This document shows, piece by piece, positions 28,920 through 37,489 of a stretch of DNA of 64,000 nucleotides. The stretch's first letter is position 1, and each line of letters opens with the position of its first letter. The notes below the pieces were generated by a model. It did not search any database. It had not been told where the DNA came from and was given only the letters and a program-made list of their open reading frames with translations. The stretch comes from Paenibacillus prosopidis (GTDB lineage: Bacteria; Bacillota; Bacilli; Paenibacillales; Paenibacillaceae), in contig NZ_QPJD01000002.1 in NCBI RefSeq assembly GCF_003337375.1, positions 62,001-126,000 on the forward strand, read 5' to 3'. Both the position numbers and the translations under genes were made by a program.

Positions 28920-30176
28920 TCAGTCGGTCCAACTGGACAAATAATTTTCTTGCTCTTTTGTAAGCTGGTCTATATGAATCCCTAATGATTCTAAGCGCAG
29001 ATAAGCTACATTGCGGTCAATTTCAATAGGTACAGAATGTACTTCAGCCTTTAGCAACCTGCCATTCTGGACAATATGTTTCAGGGAGAGAGCCTGCAGG
29101 GCAAAGGTAAGATCCATCACCTCTACAGGATGACCATCTCCGGCAGCAAGGTTCACCAACCGGCCTTCCGCTATCAAATATAACTTGCGTCCGTCTTTCA
29201 TCTCGTACTCATCAATATTTTTGCGAACTTCGCGAATCTTCACAGCCCTTGCCGTCAAATCCGATTTATTGATTTCAATATCAAAATGCCCTGCGTTACA
29301 CATCAACGCACCATTCTTCATCACATCAAAGTGCTCGTTTGCAATGACATCGCGATTCCCTGTTACAGTAACAAAGAAATCCCCCTGTTTGGCCGCTTCC
29401 GGCATGGTCATGACTTCAAAGCCGTCCATATAAGCCTCAATGGCTTTAATCGGATCAATCTCGGTAATGATGACTTTAGCGCCTAATCCTTTCGCCCGCA
29501 TCGCCACTCCTTTTCCGCACCAACCATACCCGATGACAACAACCGTCTTGCCGGCGACGACCAGATTTGTAGTCCGATTGATCCCATCCCATACCGATTG
29601 CCCGGTTCCATATCGATTATCAAAAAGATATTTACAATAAGCGTCATTTACCGCCATCATAGGAAACCGGAGAAGGCCGCTTTTCTCCAAAGCCTTTAAA
29701 CGAACAATTCCTGTTGTCGTTTCTTCACAGCCACCGATGATTTCCTTTAGCTGACCAGAACGCTCACCATGCAAGAGGCTGACCAAATCCCCGCCATCGT
29801 CAATGATCGCATTAGGACCAAAATCCAAAGCCCTATTCATGTGCAAATGATATTCTTCATCTGTTGCATTATGCCATGCATAAGCGGTAATCCCGCTTTC
29901 AACAAGCGCCGCCACCACATCATCCTGGGTTGATAGAGGATTGCTGCCGCAAACGGCTACTTCCCCTCCGCCAGCCTGTATAACTTGGGCAAGGTATCCG
30001 GTTTTAGCTTCCAGATGCAGGCAGATGGAAACTTTAAGACCTTTAAAGGGCAACTCGCTCCTAAATTGTTCCTCAATGTTATTGAGTAACGGCATATGAG
30101 ATTTAACCCAGTCCAGTTTCACTTTACCCAGGGGCGCTAAAGTAAGATCCCGGATCATTGAATTGTTGTTAGCCAT
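28920..30176 (-). CDS. ahcY: Adenosylhomocysteinase
   Basis: AhcY hydrolyses S-adenosylhomocysteine, the product of every methyltransferase, to homocysteine and adenosine, using bound NAD. The 418 residues are the short form that lacks the insertion seen in many proteobacterial and eukaryotic enzymes. VVIGYGWCGKGVAMRAKG is the NAD site, and DDGGDLVSL and HNATDEEYHLHMNRAL are substrate-side motifs. Most Bacilli use the Pfs nucleosidase and LuxS instead, so this enzyme is notable here. It is the first of the ahcY-metK pair and follows a pfkB remnant. Confidence 0.95.
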   Translation of the reverse strand: MANNNSMIRDLTLAPLGKVKLDWVKSHMPLLNNIEEQFRSELPFKGLKVSICLHLEAKTGYLAQVIQAGGGEVAVCGSNPLSTQDDVVAALVESGITAYAWHNATDEEYHLHMNRALDFGPNAIIDDGGDLVSLLHGERSGQLKEIIGGCEETTTGIVRLKALEKSGLLRFPMMAVNDAYCKYLFDNRYGTGQSVWDGINRTTNLVVAGKTVVVIGYGWCGKGVAMRAKGLGAKVIITEIDPIKAIEAYMDGFEVMTMPEAAKQGDFFVTVTGNRDVIANEHFDVMKNGALMCNAGHFDIEINKSDLTARAVKIREVRKNIDEYEMKDGRKLYLIAEGRLVNLAAGDGHPVEVMDLTFALQALSLKHIVQNGRLLKAEVHSVPIEIDRNVAYLRLESLGIHIDQLTKEQENYLSSWTD

Positions 30177-30184
30177 TGTTGCCT

Positions 30185-30593
30185 CCTATAAATTCTTTTT
30201 AAAAAACTCATCTTGTTTTATCTTCATCGGCAAGTCGAGACAGGTGTTTTTCAATGGTCCAGCCTGCTACCTTCGTTCCGCAAATGACAGCTTCTTTTAA
30301 AGGGAGCCATTTATCCTTTTTCCCCAATATAAACCACCATGGAGCCGAGCCCCGAACGTTCAACAAATTGAATAAGAGAGTCAAGTTTTTGATCCACAGT
30401 GAGATTCATAATATTTATCTTTAAAAATAGATCCGCTTCAAGATTATTGCATATAAAACAATCTAAATCGTTGCAGGAGAGTAAGATACGGTATTTGGGA
30501 GATGGAACAGGCTAAATCTCACATTTCATCTAACACGGCAAACCACATTCCAATTCCAGCTGCTTCGATCAGATTTGATAATCATTATTTATG
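30185..30593 (-). pseudogene. Third, minus-strand pfkB copy, truncated and internally deleted
   Basis: Bases 30185-30593 are an altered copy of the intact pfkB in the same direction as ahcY. The C-terminal part KQDEFFKKNL-like and the KVAGWTIE region are visible, and further upstream the segment around residues 75-120. The middle (from about residue 120 to 180) is deleted and the frame is broken. The start of the gene is missing, because the cysC 3' end runs directly into it. Confidence 0.8.
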
Positions 30594-31174
30594 ATCGTGC
30601 TTTCTTTAATACCAAGATTATTGTGGCGCTGAATTACGAACTCTACGAGTTTAAGTGCGCACTTTTCCATCGAATTGTGTTCGGTATCAATCGTCAATTC
30701 AGCCTGTAAGGGAGGCTCGTAGATAGAATCAATCCCAGTGAAATCTAGTATTTCACCAGCTCTTGCTTTTTTGTAAAGTCCTTTTGGGTCGCGTCGTTCA
30801 CAGGTTTCTAGCGAGCATTTCACATAAATCTCTGAATACTCCTCCGAATGAAATCGTTGCCTGATCATACCTCTAACCGCCACTGAAGGGGAGATCATTG
30901 TAACCAAGACTACAAATCCAGCATTTAAGAACATGGCTGCAATTTCAGCAGCGCGCCGCATATTTTCTTTTCGATCATGATCTGTATAGCCGAGGTCCCG
31001 ATTTAGCCCTTGCCTCAGTTGATCACCATCAATCACAATGGATCTGATCCCTCGTTGGAACAACTCCCTTTCAGCTACTTGAGATAAAGTTGTCTTGCCT
31101 GAACCAGACAATCCTGTAAACCAAATAACACCGCCTTTATGGCCATTCAAACTCTCCCAATCACTCCTTTTCAT
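30569..31174 (-). CDS. cysC: Adenylylsulfate (APS) kinase
   Basis: CysC phosphorylates APS to PAPS, the donor for sulfotransferases and for assimilatory reduction. The 201-residue protein has GLSGSGKTT (about 21-29) as the P-loop, IDGDQLRQGLN and RDLGYTDHDRKEN for the APS site, and CSLETCERRDPKGLYKKARAG, all in the right order. I chose the ATG at 31174, ten bases after AAAGGAG. The last residues (NNDYQI) lie within the pfkB remnant and match its reading frame, so the original C-terminus may have been replaced. No sulfotransferase or ATP sulfurylase is visible nearby. Confidence 0.88.
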   Translation of the reverse strand: MKRSDWESLNGHKGGVIWFTGLSGSGKTTLSQVAERELFQRGIRSIVIDGDQLRQGLNRDLGYTDHDRKENMRRAAEIAAMFLNAGFVVLVTMISPSVAVRGMIRQRFHSEEYSEIYVKCSLETCERRDPKGLYKKARAGEILDFTGIDSIYEPPLQAELTIDTEHNSMEKCALKLVEFVIQRHNNLGIKESTIINNDYQI

Positions 31175-31295
31175 GTTTAGAACTTCTCCTTTCCATGTGA
31201 ACAGATTTAATGGAATGCAAGAACGCATGTTCTATTACGCGTCTGTTAAATCATCTTTACTCAAACATGAATCTGGTTCCCACAAATTTTAACGT

Positions 31296-31427
31296 CTAAA
31301 GGCTTTTGACAACAACGACTATAGATACTATGGGGACTTGTTTATTTACAGCCATCATTTTTAACAATTCTTTATCCTTGCTAATAAAGCCCATCCATTT
31401 ACCCTTAGTGTTCTCCAAGACCTGGAA
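31296..31427 (-). pseudogene. Remnant of an unidentified coding sequence
   Basis: A 43-codon frame between two stops reads WMGFISKDKELLKMMAV and VPIVSIVVVVKSL. It has no start codon or ribosome binding site. I could not assign a family. It may be the C-terminal end of a lost gene upstream of cysC. Confidence 0.25.
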
Positions 31428-31431
31428 TTAG

Positions 31432-31490
31432 GAATCCATATTCCGCATTATCATAACCAATTTCTTTCCTCTTGTTATTTCTCTCCCCCT
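31432..31490 (-). pseudogene. metK scar
   Basis: Two blocks of the metK 5' region lie side by side here: GAATCCATATTCCGCATTAT (28645 region) and then CCTCTTGTT...CTCTCCCCCT (the start and ribosome binding site at 28892-28916). About 210 bases between them are deleted and the ATG is lost. It shows that a second metK copy once lay upstream of cysC. Confidence 0.7.
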
Positions 31491-31498
31491 CCTATAGA

Positions 31499-31702
31499 TT
31501 AAGGTTTGAGTCCATTTTCCAAGTACGTTTGACGAAAGCCCTCTTCAAAAGCTTCTGCATACCCTATCCTGTAACCGCGTTGATACGCCATACGAAATCC
31601 CCGATGATACCCACTGCTTCGTGTTGCAGGTTTCCGTACACCGGATTTGTTTCTGGTCTTACGACGTTTCGGCAGTTTCCGGGGCATTGTGGTCCGTAAC
31701 AT
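31499..31702 (-). CDS. Small basic protein with aromatic-xxG repeats
   Basis: The 67-residue protein is of the same type as those at 20766 and 24704. It has a Lys/Arg-rich N-terminus (PRKLPKRRKTRNK) followed by YQRGYRIGYAEAFEEGF. The ATG at 31702 follows AAAGGAGG by seven bases; an in-frame start at 31723 is worse. It lies 33 bases downstream of a glycosyltransferase whose own N-terminus carries the same repeat. Function unknown. Confidence 0.7.
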   Translation of the reverse strand: MLRTTMPRKLPKRRKTRNKSGVRKPATRSSGYHRGFRMAYQRGYRIGYAEAFEEGFRQTYLENGLKP

Positions 31703-31735
31703 GTCATATCCTCCTTTCCCCAAGGATATAATCGT

Positions 31736-33064
31736 TCACAGTTCCAGGGAATGAATCATCGGAGGCGAAACGATCGGAAGAAATTCCCCGAAGCCAGCTT
31801 TTTCCTCCCAAGATATTGGAACTTGAATCCGTTCTACCATGTGCCATGATTCCATAGTTTTCCAATTTGCCAAACGACGTAATCCTCGATTATGCACCTG
31901 GTACACCTGACCGTCCGGTGTTTGTACAAGAGTCCCCATCGAAGGCGACGCTCCAGGTTGATTCAGCAGGTCCAGCCGGTTCCTTACATCAGCACCACTG
32001 ATGTCAGCTCCCTCCGTCCAACTACGAAGATCGACGACCGAAAGACGTACTCCGTCAAAGCCATCCGCCGTTTCAATTCGATGACGGATTTCATCTTCAA
32101 TCCAGTAGATGCTGCCATCCGCTCCTTTTACCGTAACGTGCGAGGGGTATAGATTAGCTGTGGTAAGCGAAGTTCCTTGCGCAAGACGGGAGATTTCTTC
32201 CTTCAACATCGAATATCCCTCCCATTTCGCGGATAAATACCGCTTGTTTTCCGCGTATATGCCGGCAAAGATCTTCCCTATTGCACGGATGCTTACGCTG
32301 CCGTAATGATGCACGAATGTGTCACCGGCGATGACCAATTCCGATCCGAGCAGGCGTGCCCGCATCCCGTAATCAGTGTCCTCACAGTTTCCTATGTTGA
32401 AGCCTTCGTCGAAATAGCCGAGCTTGCGAAACATATCCCTTGTGAACAGCAAGCAGAATCCCATTACACGCTCGGCCCGTTTCCACCGCTCAGGAGAACG
32501 CCTATTGATCGAGCGGGCAAAAACTTTCATTTGCTGAATCGATCTATACGACGTTTTGATTCGCTGCTCACCGCCGATCCGGTTGCTGACAGGTCCCACC
32601 AATCCAAAATCGGGATTACTTCGCAAGCATGCGAGCAGGTTCTCGAGCCAATTCTTCGTAACTACCGTATCGTTATTGAGTAGAAGCAATGTCGTGCCTC
32701 GTGCCATCATCAAGCCTTGATTGACGGCTTTAGCAAACCCGAGGTTCTCCGTATTTCGCCTAATTCGTATTCCGTCAAACTTCGCCCGCAGCTTTTCTAC
32801 TGTTCCATCGGTAGAACCGTTGTCGATGACGATCAATTCATAAGGTATCCGGGTATACTTGCGGATACTGCTTATACACTCCATTAGGTACTTTCGTTGG
32901 TTATATGTCGGAATGATGATGCTTGTTCCTTCAAAAGGCATATGAAATGCATTTTTGCCTGCCTGCCTTCCCGCTTCCAAGCTATCTGCAAAGCCTGCCG
33001 CATACCCGCGGCGGGAACCATCTCGAAATCCCAAACGGTAATAACGGGAAATTACTCTTGGCAT
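31736..33064 (-). CDS. Family 2 glycosyltransferase with N-terminal tetrad repeat and C-terminal repeat domain
   Basis: The 442-residue protein has three parts. Residues 7-35 contain YYRLGFRDGSRRGYAAGF. Residues 45-270 are a GT2 domain, with SIIIPTYNQRKYLME, VIDNGSTDGTVE, LLLLNNDTVVT and NCEDTDYGMRARLLG. Residues 310-442 hold two copies of a unit around GSIYWIEDEIRHRIETADGF and GQVYQVHNRGLRRLANWKT, of a kind found on cell-surface and glycan enzymes. The ATG at 33064 has a GGAGGGGGAGG site upstream; an in-frame ATG at 33121 has none. It may add a sugar to the spore or cell surface. Confidence 0.8.
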   Translation of the reverse strand: MPRVISRYYRLGFRDGSRRGYAAGFADSLEAGRQAGKNAFHMPFEGTSIIIPTYNQRKYLMECISSIRKYTRIPYELIVIDNGSTDGTVEKLRAKFDGIRIRRNTENLGFAKAVNQGLMMARGTTLLLLNNDTVVTKNWLENLLACLRSNPDFGLVGPVSNRIGGEQRIKTSYRSIQQMKVFARSINRRSPERWKRAERVMGFCLLFTRDMFRKLGYFDEGFNIGNCEDTDYGMRARLLGSELVIAGDTFVHHYGSVSIRAIGKIFAGIYAENKRYLSAKWEGYSMLKEEISRLAQGTSLTTANLYPSHVTVKGADGSIYWIEDEIRHRIETADGFDGVRLSVVDLRSWTEGADISGADVRNRLDLLNQPGASPSMGTLVQTPDGQVYQVHNRGLRRLANWKTMESWHMVERIQVPISWEEKAGFGEFLPIVSPPMIHSLEL

Positions 33065-33109
33065 TCCAACAGACCTCCCCCTCCTATAAATCTTAAATCT
33101 TGTATTTTT

Positions 33110-33137
33110 TAATTTATTCAAAAGAGTATTTATTGGT
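33110..33137 (-). promoter_or_regulatory. Possible sigma-K-like promoter for the GT2 gene
   Basis: On the minus strand ACC, 17 bases, then AATAAATTA resembles the sigma-K pattern except for the first base of the -10. The surroundings are AT-rich, so a chance match is likely. It lies about 50 bases upstream of the ATG at 33064. Confidence 0.2.
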
Positions 33138-33202
33138 ATAGTTCGTCACCTAAAAAAATTAATTTGTTTTCCCTTCAACACAACTCCTCCCCACAAAGAA
33201 AC

Positions 33203-33239
33203 AAAAAAAAGACCTCAAGCCGCAATTGGCTCAAGATCT
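33203..33239 (-). terminator. Terminator of the gene at 33293
   Basis: On the minus strand GATCTTGAGCC and GGCTTGAGGTC form a stem with an AATTGC loop, followed by eight T residues. Confidence 0.85.
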
Positions 33240-33292
33240 CCGTGTACATGGACAGTCCTGTTTCGTTCTTTATGCAAGAGGCCGATCAATAT

Positions 33293-33835
33293 TTAAAACC
33301 TGTCAAACTCGTTTGACATCTCCAGATCGCTTGATGATATACCTTCCTCAACCGCAAACTCAAAATCCTCAATGTCATATATTTGAACCGGCACCTCAGC
33401 TTCAATCAGCTTATCCTGAAATTCGAACTGATCAGATAATAAAGGTAAATTCAGCTTCAAGCCGATTAGTAGCAGCTCCGTTTCAATCGGATCGAACAAT
33501 TCACCGTAATGCGCATTATCAACGGCATGCACCACTGTAAATTGAATCGTATCATTCAGCAGCAGCGGTGAGCTTACCCGCCAAGGCACCTGCATAGCTT
33601 TTTCAATTTTTTTACGATTGAGCGAGTCCTCGAAAAAGGCTATTAGTTCATTGATTTTCGATTTTACGTGACCGTCATCATCCGGGTCATCCATGACAGG
33701 ATCGGCACCGTCTCGCATTTCGTACAATTCTGCTATAGATGAATAAGGCACAACATAATCTATTGGACGACTCGGTACGAGAAGATGTCCATACGTTGCC
33801 ACCAATACTGCCTCAATTACAAAACGCCGCCGCAT
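33293..33835 (-). CDS. Conserved hypothetical protein
   Basis: The family is not recognised. The 180-residue protein is acidic, starts MRRRFVIEAVLVATYG and contains a DPVMDDPDDDGH stretch. There is no signal peptide, membrane segment or catalytic motif. It has a good ribosome binding site (GGGGGAG), its own terminator, and is divergent from ypdA, with a 182-base spacer. Nothing in the neighbours explains it. Confidence 0.6.
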   Translation of the reverse strand: MRRRFVIEAVLVATYGHLLVPSRPIDYVVPYSSIAELYEMRDGADPVMDDPDDDGHVKSKINELIAFFEDSLNRKKIEKAMQVPWRVSSPLLLNDTIQFTVVHAVDNAHYGELFDPIETELLLIGLKLNLPLLSDQFEFQDKLIEAEVPVQIYDIEDFEFAVEEGISSSDLEMSNEFDRF

Positions 33836-34017
33836 GTGATCTCCCCCTCAGGTTTTTCTAATGCTTTGTTCCACATTATTATACAATATTCTAATGCCTG
33901 TACAAGAGAGTCAAACGCCAAATTTGCGCAACCTATGCGCCTGGCAGTAAAATGATCGTTAAGTCATTCTTTCGAAGCGAGCCATGCTTCAAATTTATTA
34001 TCTGGAGGGAACAACGG

Positions 34018-35004
34018 ATGCAAGCAGAAGAAGCTATCATTATTGGAGCCGGTCCTTGCGGATTAGCGGCAGCGATAGAACTCCAGCGGATTGGTCTGAA
34101 CCCGCTCGTCATAGAGAAACGGAATATTGTCCATTCCATCTCGCAGTATCCGACTTATATGCATTTTTTCAGTACGCCCGAGCTGCTTGAGATCGGCGGC
34201 ATACCGTTTACAACCGCAAATGACAAGCCATCAAGGCTTGAAGCTCTCAATTATTATCGTACAGCAGCCCAGCGCCATCAGGTCCGTATTCAAGCATATG
34301 AAGCTATTACAAGCATTACGCCGGAGAATGGATCTTTTGTGCTGCAAGGTGAAGACCGCTTCGGACAAAGCCGCACTTATAAGAGCCGATATGTCGTTAT
34401 TGCGACCGGCTATTTCGATCATCCGAACGAACTAGGCATACCTGGTGAGCAAACGGCAAAAGTGAGCCATTTCTTCCGTGAATCCCATCCCTATGTCGGA
34501 ATGAAGGTGGCTATTATCGGCGGAAGCAATTCGGCTATCGACGCGGCACTAGAGCTGGAGCGAGTCGGCGCTCATGTAACAGTTGTGTACCGTGGTGATC
34601 ATTATTCCTCCAGCATTAAGCCTTGGGTTAAGCCTGGATTCGAGAGTAAAGTTGCCAAAGGCGCTATCACCATGCTCTTCCGTTCGACCGTAACAACTAT
34701 CGAAAATAATGAAATAACCGTTAGAGGTCCCGAAGGTGACACCCGAATACCAAACGATTTCGTGCTTGCATTGACCGGCTTCCACCCCGACCGCAATTTC
34801 CTGACCTTAACCGGCATTACGATGGAGGAAGAAGGCTATCCTACTTTTCACGAAGACACGATGGAAACGAATGTTGCAGGTATTTATCTGGCTGGTGTCG
34901 TTGCATCGCGCCATGAGGCGAACGAAATTTTTATCGAATCCGGTCGTTACCATGGGCGAAAAATAGCAGAGCACATCCGGCAAACAAAAAGACATAGCGG
35001 CTAG
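34018..35004 (+). CDS. ypdA: YpdA-type FAD-dependent bacillithiol disulfide reductase
   Basis: The 328-residue flavoprotein belongs to the YpdA (Bdr) group, which reduces oxidised bacillithiol with NADPH. IIIGAGPCGLAAAIELQR is the FAD site with the Cys conserved in this group (GPCG), VAIIGGSNSAIDAALEL the NADPH site, and LAGVVASRHEANEIFIESG the C-terminal FAD region. It lacks the CxxC of thioredoxin reductases. I used the ATG at 34018, with GGAGGG nine bases upstream; an earlier in-frame ATG at 33952 would add 22 residues and has none. Confidence 0.88.
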   Translation: MQAEEAIIIGAGPCGLAAAIELQRIGLNPLVIEKRNIVHSISQYPTYMHFFSTPELLEIGGIPFTTANDKPSRLEALNYYRTAAQRHQVRIQAYEAITSITPENGSFVLQGEDRFGQSRTYKSRYVVIATGYFDHPNELGIPGEQTAKVSHFFRESHPYVGMKVAIIGGSNSAIDAALELERVGAHVTVVYRGDHYSSSIKPWVKPGFESKVAKGAITMLFRSTVTTIENNEITVRGPEGDTRIPNDFVLALTGFHPDRNFLTLTGITMEEEGYPTFHEDTMETNVAGIYLAGVVASRHEANEIFIESGRYHGRKIAEHIRQTKRHSG

Positions 35005-35022
35005 ATTAAGCCGTTATGTCTT
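34989..35022. terminator. Convergent terminator between ypdA and the MOSC-DUF4129 operon
   Basis: AAGACATAGCGGCT and AGCCGTTATGTCTT pair over 14 positions with one G-T pair. It overlaps the end of ypdA and lies at the last codons of the opposing gene. Confidence 0.85.
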
Positions 35023-36372
35023 CTTTTCACTATCAAACTTTTGCTTGTAAGCGGCCACCTGCTGATCATCCGGGATCCCTTCACCGTAACGAACCTTCTC
35101 GTAGATGTCTATAAAATCTATAAATCCGTTTCTTCCTTCAAGCTGCTGTCTCCCGCCCTTCCACTCCGCTAAATCCCGGGCGGTTTCGCGAGGCGTCAAA
35201 TGGGTTTGATAGGGATAGCCTTGCTTAACGACAGCGCGAACGGTTCGGGCGTATAGGAATCTAATTTTTTCGGCATTCGTGTTGAGGTCATTCCAGTCCG
35301 CACCGTTCTTACGTTTCCTGGGAAGCAGCTTTTGCAGCTGATTTCCCATTTGCTTCCCTATACTTGTTAATGTCATTAAGTTTTCAACTTCATCCGTAAA
35401 GCCCGCTTCGCCTCTGTTTTTTTCGGCACCCCGCTCCAGAAGCTTCGCAGCTAACACTTTCGCCGCTTGATAAAGCTTCCTAAACACTATAAACAAAATG
35501 ATGCCGATCACGATAATGACAAGAACGATCCCGATTACTTTCAAGATTTGTTCCAGCAGAACCATCCATTCGGAAGCCGGCTTTTCCTGAGCCGCCGGGA
35601 AGATATCAGGCGTCGGATTATTAACGGGCGCTTCTTCAACCGGTTGCTGCTCCTGTGGCCGGTTGAACCAGCTCATCAGCTTACCGGCTAAAGCATGAAA
35701 GAAACGCTCAATCGCTTGTTGTATTTGACGAAACAAAGCAAGAATACAAATAATAGTGACGATAATTGCCATCAAAATCCGGTTTTGGCGTTTAAAAGCT
35801 ATTATAGCCGGCGACTTCCCCGTATCTGCCGTCTCGCTGTTCAAATGCCTTTCATTTGCAAGGAAGAAGAATAGAATAACAGCCGCGATGCCGCAAATTA
35901 TTAAAACACCGTTATAATCAGCAAGCCTCTTGAACAAGAACAGCTTTAACGGCTGAACGGAAACGTAGCAGAGCACACCGACAAGCAAATATGAATTCGG
36001 GAAGGAGGCCGTCCACCCTTTCATTTTAGCCGAAATCCCTCTCGCAGCAGTGATCACCCCTACTAAACCACATATGGCGGTAGGTACGAGCTCGAGCTCC
36101 CCTAACCATGCGCCATTGAGAAGGCAGGAATGTAATCCCCCTAACATTGCAGTTAACAGGACCCTCACGAAAAGACGCGTTTGCGGGAACATACCGATTA
36201 TCGTCGAGCCCGCCCAATAACAGAACGGGAGTGTTGCAATCCACAACCACATCGCTGATGCAGGAAGCAGATAAACAGCGACGATCAGCAGTAGTGGCAA
36301 ATAGAAAAACAGCTCTACTGCGCCTTGTCCAAGAGCATGCAAGGAAACTGCACGCTTCATAGATGATTTCAT
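35014..36372 (-). CDS. Membrane protein with C-terminal DUF4129 domain
   Basis: The 452-residue protein has several hydrophobic membrane segments in the first 200 residues and another near 275-300. The cytoplasmic C-terminus carries a DUF4129 motif (KIRFLYARTVRAVVKQGYP and HLTPRETARDLAEW). It is typical of the last gene in MoxR-DUF58 operons, whose proteins are thought to serve a chaperone or stress role at the membrane. Its start overlaps the DUF58 gene by four bases. The transglutaminase domain often fused to DUF4129 is absent here. Confidence 0.8.
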   Translation of the reverse strand: MKSSMKRAVSLHALGQGAVELFFYLPLLLIVAVYLLPASAMWLWIATLPFCYWAGSTIIGMFPQTRLFVRVLLTAMLGGLHSCLLNGAWLGELELVPTAICGLVGVITAARGISAKMKGWTASFPNSYLLVGVLCYVSVQPLKLFLFKRLADYNGVLIICGIAAVILFFFLANERHLNSETADTGKSPAIIAFKRQNRILMAIIVTIICILALFRQIQQAIERFFHALAGKLMSWFNRPQEQQPVEEAPVNNPTPDIFPAAQEKPASEWMVLLEQILKVIGIVLVIIVIGIILFIVFRKLYQAAKVLAAKLLERGAEKNRGEAGFTDEVENLMTLTSIGKQMGNQLQKLLPRKRKNGADWNDLNTNAEKIRFLYARTVRAVVKQGYPYQTHLTPRETARDLAEWKGGRQQLEGRNGFIDFIDIYEKVRYGEGIPDDQQVAAYKQKFDSEKKT

Positions 36373-37478
36373 GCGCTCACCTCTTCCCTACTCACTCCAG
36401 ATGCTTTATCCGTGAGCAGCCAGACCGCAACCGCATTGCCGTTATATCGCAGCCTTTCCGCTTGCAGCTCCAGCGTATCGTTCCAATACGCGCTAATTAT
36501 AAGGACATCCCGCTCGCTGAAGCCATTCTGTGCCTCTTGCTCCAGCAAGTGGTGGAACAGCTCGGAGCGTTCAATCTCGAGCTTAGCCATTAATTCAAAC
36601 AGCGCCATCAAATGCTCATGTCCGCCACGCGGCTCCATTTTCACGCTATCCTTAGTTCCTGCTACAGGCATATTAGCAGCGAATCCAACGTCCATTCCTT
36701 GCTGAATAACCGCTTCGGCAGCACCAGCCGCCCATTCAATACCGTGTTCAATAAGCGCTTCATCGGTCACGCTGCGCCACATGCCTTCTGCATCATCCAC
36801 ATTCAGATAGATCATCAGCCGGCGGTCCGCCGTAAAATCATGCTGGTGCACCTGAAGGCGTCCCGTTTTCGCAGTTGCTTTCCAATTGATCTGCTTGTAC
36901 GTATCGCCAGCTTGATAATCCCTCACGCCGGCAATAACAAATGGATCGTTTATAATCCAGCGGCGAACCGACTGATCGCCTTGCCAGCTGTGATAAGGAA
37001 GCTCGTGGATAGGCACCTGCGCTGGCTTTGGATACACGATTAGCTGTCCATTAAGCGCAATTTGTTGAGTGGCATTAGACAACCCAAGCAGGTCCCCGCC
37101 GGTTAACGTAACCGTTTGCAGCTGGTACCAGCCGCGTTTTGCGCATGTGATACGATGCTTTCGGGTTATTTTCGTATACGGAGGTAAGCTGAAGAAGCTC
37201 TTATGGTTTTGATATAGCTGTCCGCTGCTCACCGAGAGGTTGTCCAACCGCCCGAAATGCAAATGAGTCGACAGCTGCGATTCTACGCGAAGCCATGGCA
37301 CTGGCAGCCACTTAGCGTTAGACATCTGCTCAATCAGCTCAACCTGATCGCCGCGAAAGCAAGCTTTTGTTTGAAAATGCCGCTGGTATCTGATTTTATG
37401 AAGCACGAAGCGCTGGTATAGGCGGCTCTGCACAAATAGAATGCCGACTGCAGCTACAATGAACCAAAACAAGATCAT
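36369..37478 (-). CDS. DUF58 (vWA-like) protein
   Basis: The 369-residue protein has a short hydrophobic N-terminus (MILFWFIVAAVGILF), then a DUF58 region. RDYQAGDTYKQINWKATAKT is the family signature. LMIYLNVDDAE and later positions resemble the metal-site part of von Willebrand A domains. It works with the MoxR ATPase, probably as an adaptor. Its end overlaps the DUF4129 gene, and MoxR ends 11 bases upstream. Confidence 0.88.
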   Translation of the reverse strand: MILFWFIVAAVGILFVQSRLYQRFVLHKIRYQRHFQTKACFRGDQVELIEQMSNAKWLPVPWLRVESQLSTHLHFGRLDNLSVSSGQLYQNHKSFFSLPPYTKITRKHRITCAKRGWYQLQTVTLTGGDLLGLSNATQQIALNGQLIVYPKPAQVPIHELPYHSWQGDQSVRRWIINDPFVIAGVRDYQAGDTYKQINWKATAKTGRLQVHQHDFTADRRLMIYLNVDDAEGMWRSVTDEALIEHGIEWAAGAAEAVIQQGMDVGFAANMPVAGTKDSVKMEPRGGHEHLMALFELMAKLEIERSELFHHLLEQEAQNGFSERDVLIISAYWNDTLELQAERLRYNGNAVAVWLLTDKASGVSREEVSA

Positions 37479-37489
37479 GGTGACGCCGC

